Assembly (NCBI RefSeq): GCF_030150285.1
Contig: NZ_JASLGE010000006.1
Location: 1-49,498, forward strand
Length of the DNA: 49,498 nt
Origin: Pseudomonas sp.
Lineage (GTDB): Bacteria; Pseudomonadota; Gammaproteobacteria; Pseudomonadales; Pseudomonadaceae
Reading direction: 5' to 3'
In this document: piece after piece, positions 48,904-49,498 of the stretch
Layout: the number at the start of each line of letters is the position of its first letter
Position numbering within the stretch: the first letter of the stretch is position 1
Program-made: the position numbers and the translations under genes
Notes under the pieces: generated by a model
What the model saw: the letters and a program-made list of their open reading frames with translations, nothing else
Database searches by the model: none
Told to the model about the DNA's origin: nothing

Positions 48904-49221
48904 ATGCGCCAACGAAGCTCATACCCCAAGTCATTTAAAGCCCAGGTTGTCCAGGAATGCCTACAACCCGGCGTATCCATCTCCAGCGTTGCCATCAGTC
49001 ACGGCATTAATGCCAACGTGATCCGTAAGTGGCTGCCGCTTTATCGAGATCAACCGCCCGCAACGCTGCCGGCGTTCGTACCGCTAAAGGTCGCTCCAAA
49101 GCGAGCGACTGAGCCGTCAGTGATCATTGAGCTGCCTTTTGGCGAGCAAACCATCACGGTGAAATGGCCGTCTTCCGATCCCGAGGGTTGCGCCCGTTTT
49201 GTTCGTGGGCTTGCTCCATGA
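48904..49221 (+). CDS. tnpA: IS66 family protein TnpA (helix-turn-helix)
   Basis: 105 residues. IS66 accessory protein 1: SYPKSFKAQVVQECLQPGVS, then ISSVAISHGINANVIRKWLP form the Hin-type helix-turn-helix; the C-terminal half, with EPSVIIELPFGEQTITVKWP, is typical of the longer IS66 TnpA. It is needed for transposition but is not the catalytic protein. Its stop overlaps the tnpB start (ATGA). Confidence 0.9.
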   Translation: MRQRSSYPKSFKAQVVQECLQPGVSISSVAISHGINANVIRKWLPLYRDQPPATLPAFVPLKVAPKRATEPSVIIELPFGEQTITVKWPSSDPEGCARFVRGLAP

Positions 49222-49498
49222 TCCGCATCGATGCGATCTGGCTGGCCACCGAGCCTCTGGATATGCGCGCCGGCACTGAGACCGCGTTGGCTCGTGTCAT
49301 TGCAGTCTTTGGTGCGGCGCAGCCGCACTGCGCTTATCTATTTGCAAACCGTCGCGCCACTCGCATTAAAGTCCTGGTACATGACGGGTTTGGCGTTTGG
49401 CTGGCGGCTCGCCGACTGACTCAAGGAAAATTTCACTGGCCCAGCAGTCGACATGGTGCCCAAATGGAGTTCAGTCCCGAGCAGCTTCAGGCGCTGGT
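49218..49498 (+). CDS. tnpB: IS66 family protein TnpB, truncated by the window end
   Basis: 93 codons visible, open to the last base. IS66 Orf2 signature: MIRIDAIWLATEPLDMRAGT, then AHCAYLFANRRATRIK-type core and VLVHDGFGVWLAARRLTQGK, FHWP. The full protein is about 115 residues, so some 20 more codons and tnpC lie beyond. The start is coupled to the tnpA stop. Confidence 0.88.
   Translation, partial: MIRIDAIWLATEPLDMRAGTETALARVIAVFGAAQPHCAYLFANRRATRIKVLVHDGFGVWLAARRLTQGKFHWPSSRHGAQMEFSPEQLQAL

Larger units (their letters stand above)
48817..49498 (+). mobile_element. 5' part of an IS66-family insertion sequence
   Basis: The terminal sequence starts GTAAGCGAACGGTGAACAC at 48817, the GTAAGCG form typical of IS66 left ends. 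Then come the short tnpA leader, tnpA and the start of tnpB, running off the window. The end of the element at 1-474 has a GTAACCG-type terminus with partial resemblance, so both may be the same or related elements in the same orientation. The eight bases outside this end (48809-48816) do not match those outside the other element's end (475-482). Confidence 0.85.

Overview
The window looks like accessory DNA from a Pseudomonas-type gammaproteobacterium. It holds most of the conserved core of a PFGI-1/ICEclc-family integrative and conjugative element (ICE), joined to a phenylacetate (paa) catabolic block, with parts of IS66-family elements at both edges. Family names (PFL_xxxx, TIGR037xx, STY45xx, DUF numbers) are assigned from recalled family features, not from a database search. 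No integrase, attachment site or tRNA gene is visible, so neither ICE end lies here.

Layout. 1-474: 3' end of an IS66 element. 493-2097: MobH-type relaxase TraI; 2098-2323: divergent, repeat-rich, oriT-like spacer; 2324-2674: DUF3742 protein. 2676-23488: type IV secretion genes of the ICE (MPF-G) type, all on the minus strand and mostly overlapping: TraG-like, PFL_4711 and PFL_4710 proteins, then TraC ATPase, lipoprotein, VirB10-, VirB9- and VirB8-like proteins, small membrane proteins, TraD coupling protein, a transglycosylase and PilL-like genes. An accessory pocket at about 6.9-10.0 kb interrupts this set with a lipoprotein, an orphan TacA-like antitoxin, a RadC/JAMM protein, an AOC-barrel-like secreted protein, a relic of the traC 3' end and a RelB/ParE toxin-antitoxin pair. 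A HicB fragment sits at 17.6 kb. 23583-35153: replication and maintenance genes on the minus strand (DUF3577, CoiA-like protein, HigBA, a gutted C5-methyltransferase, SSB, DUF3158, PFL_4669, STY4528, DUF2857, ParB, ParA, AlpA). Canonical topB, dnaB and PFL_4709-family genes are not seen.

35221-44263: paaZ, a porin gene broken by an amber codon, an acetate-type symporter with its DUF485 partner, and paaEDCBA, encoding phenylacetyl-CoA epoxidase, transport and ring opening. 44639-45259 (plus strand) encodes an unrecognised membrane protein. 45365-47506 encodes a flavoenzyme closely resembling phenylalanine 2-monooxygenase, which makes phenylacetamide from phenylalanine. 47544-48816 is phenylacetate-CoA ligase with its 5' end cut off by another IS66-family element (48817 to the window end). 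The block could therefore feed phenylalanine-derived carbon into the paa pathway, but an amidase and the paaFGHJ beta-oxidation genes are not present here, and the porin and ligase genes are damaged.

The strongest non-coding signals are four copies of a three-hairpin RNA leader with compensatory stem changes (radC-type motif), a palindromic repeat array beside an AT-rich stretch inside the STY4528 replication gene (possible oriV), a pair of operators on one helical face upstream of alpA, and an operator-in-promoter arrangement at higB that predicts a nearly leaderless mRNA.
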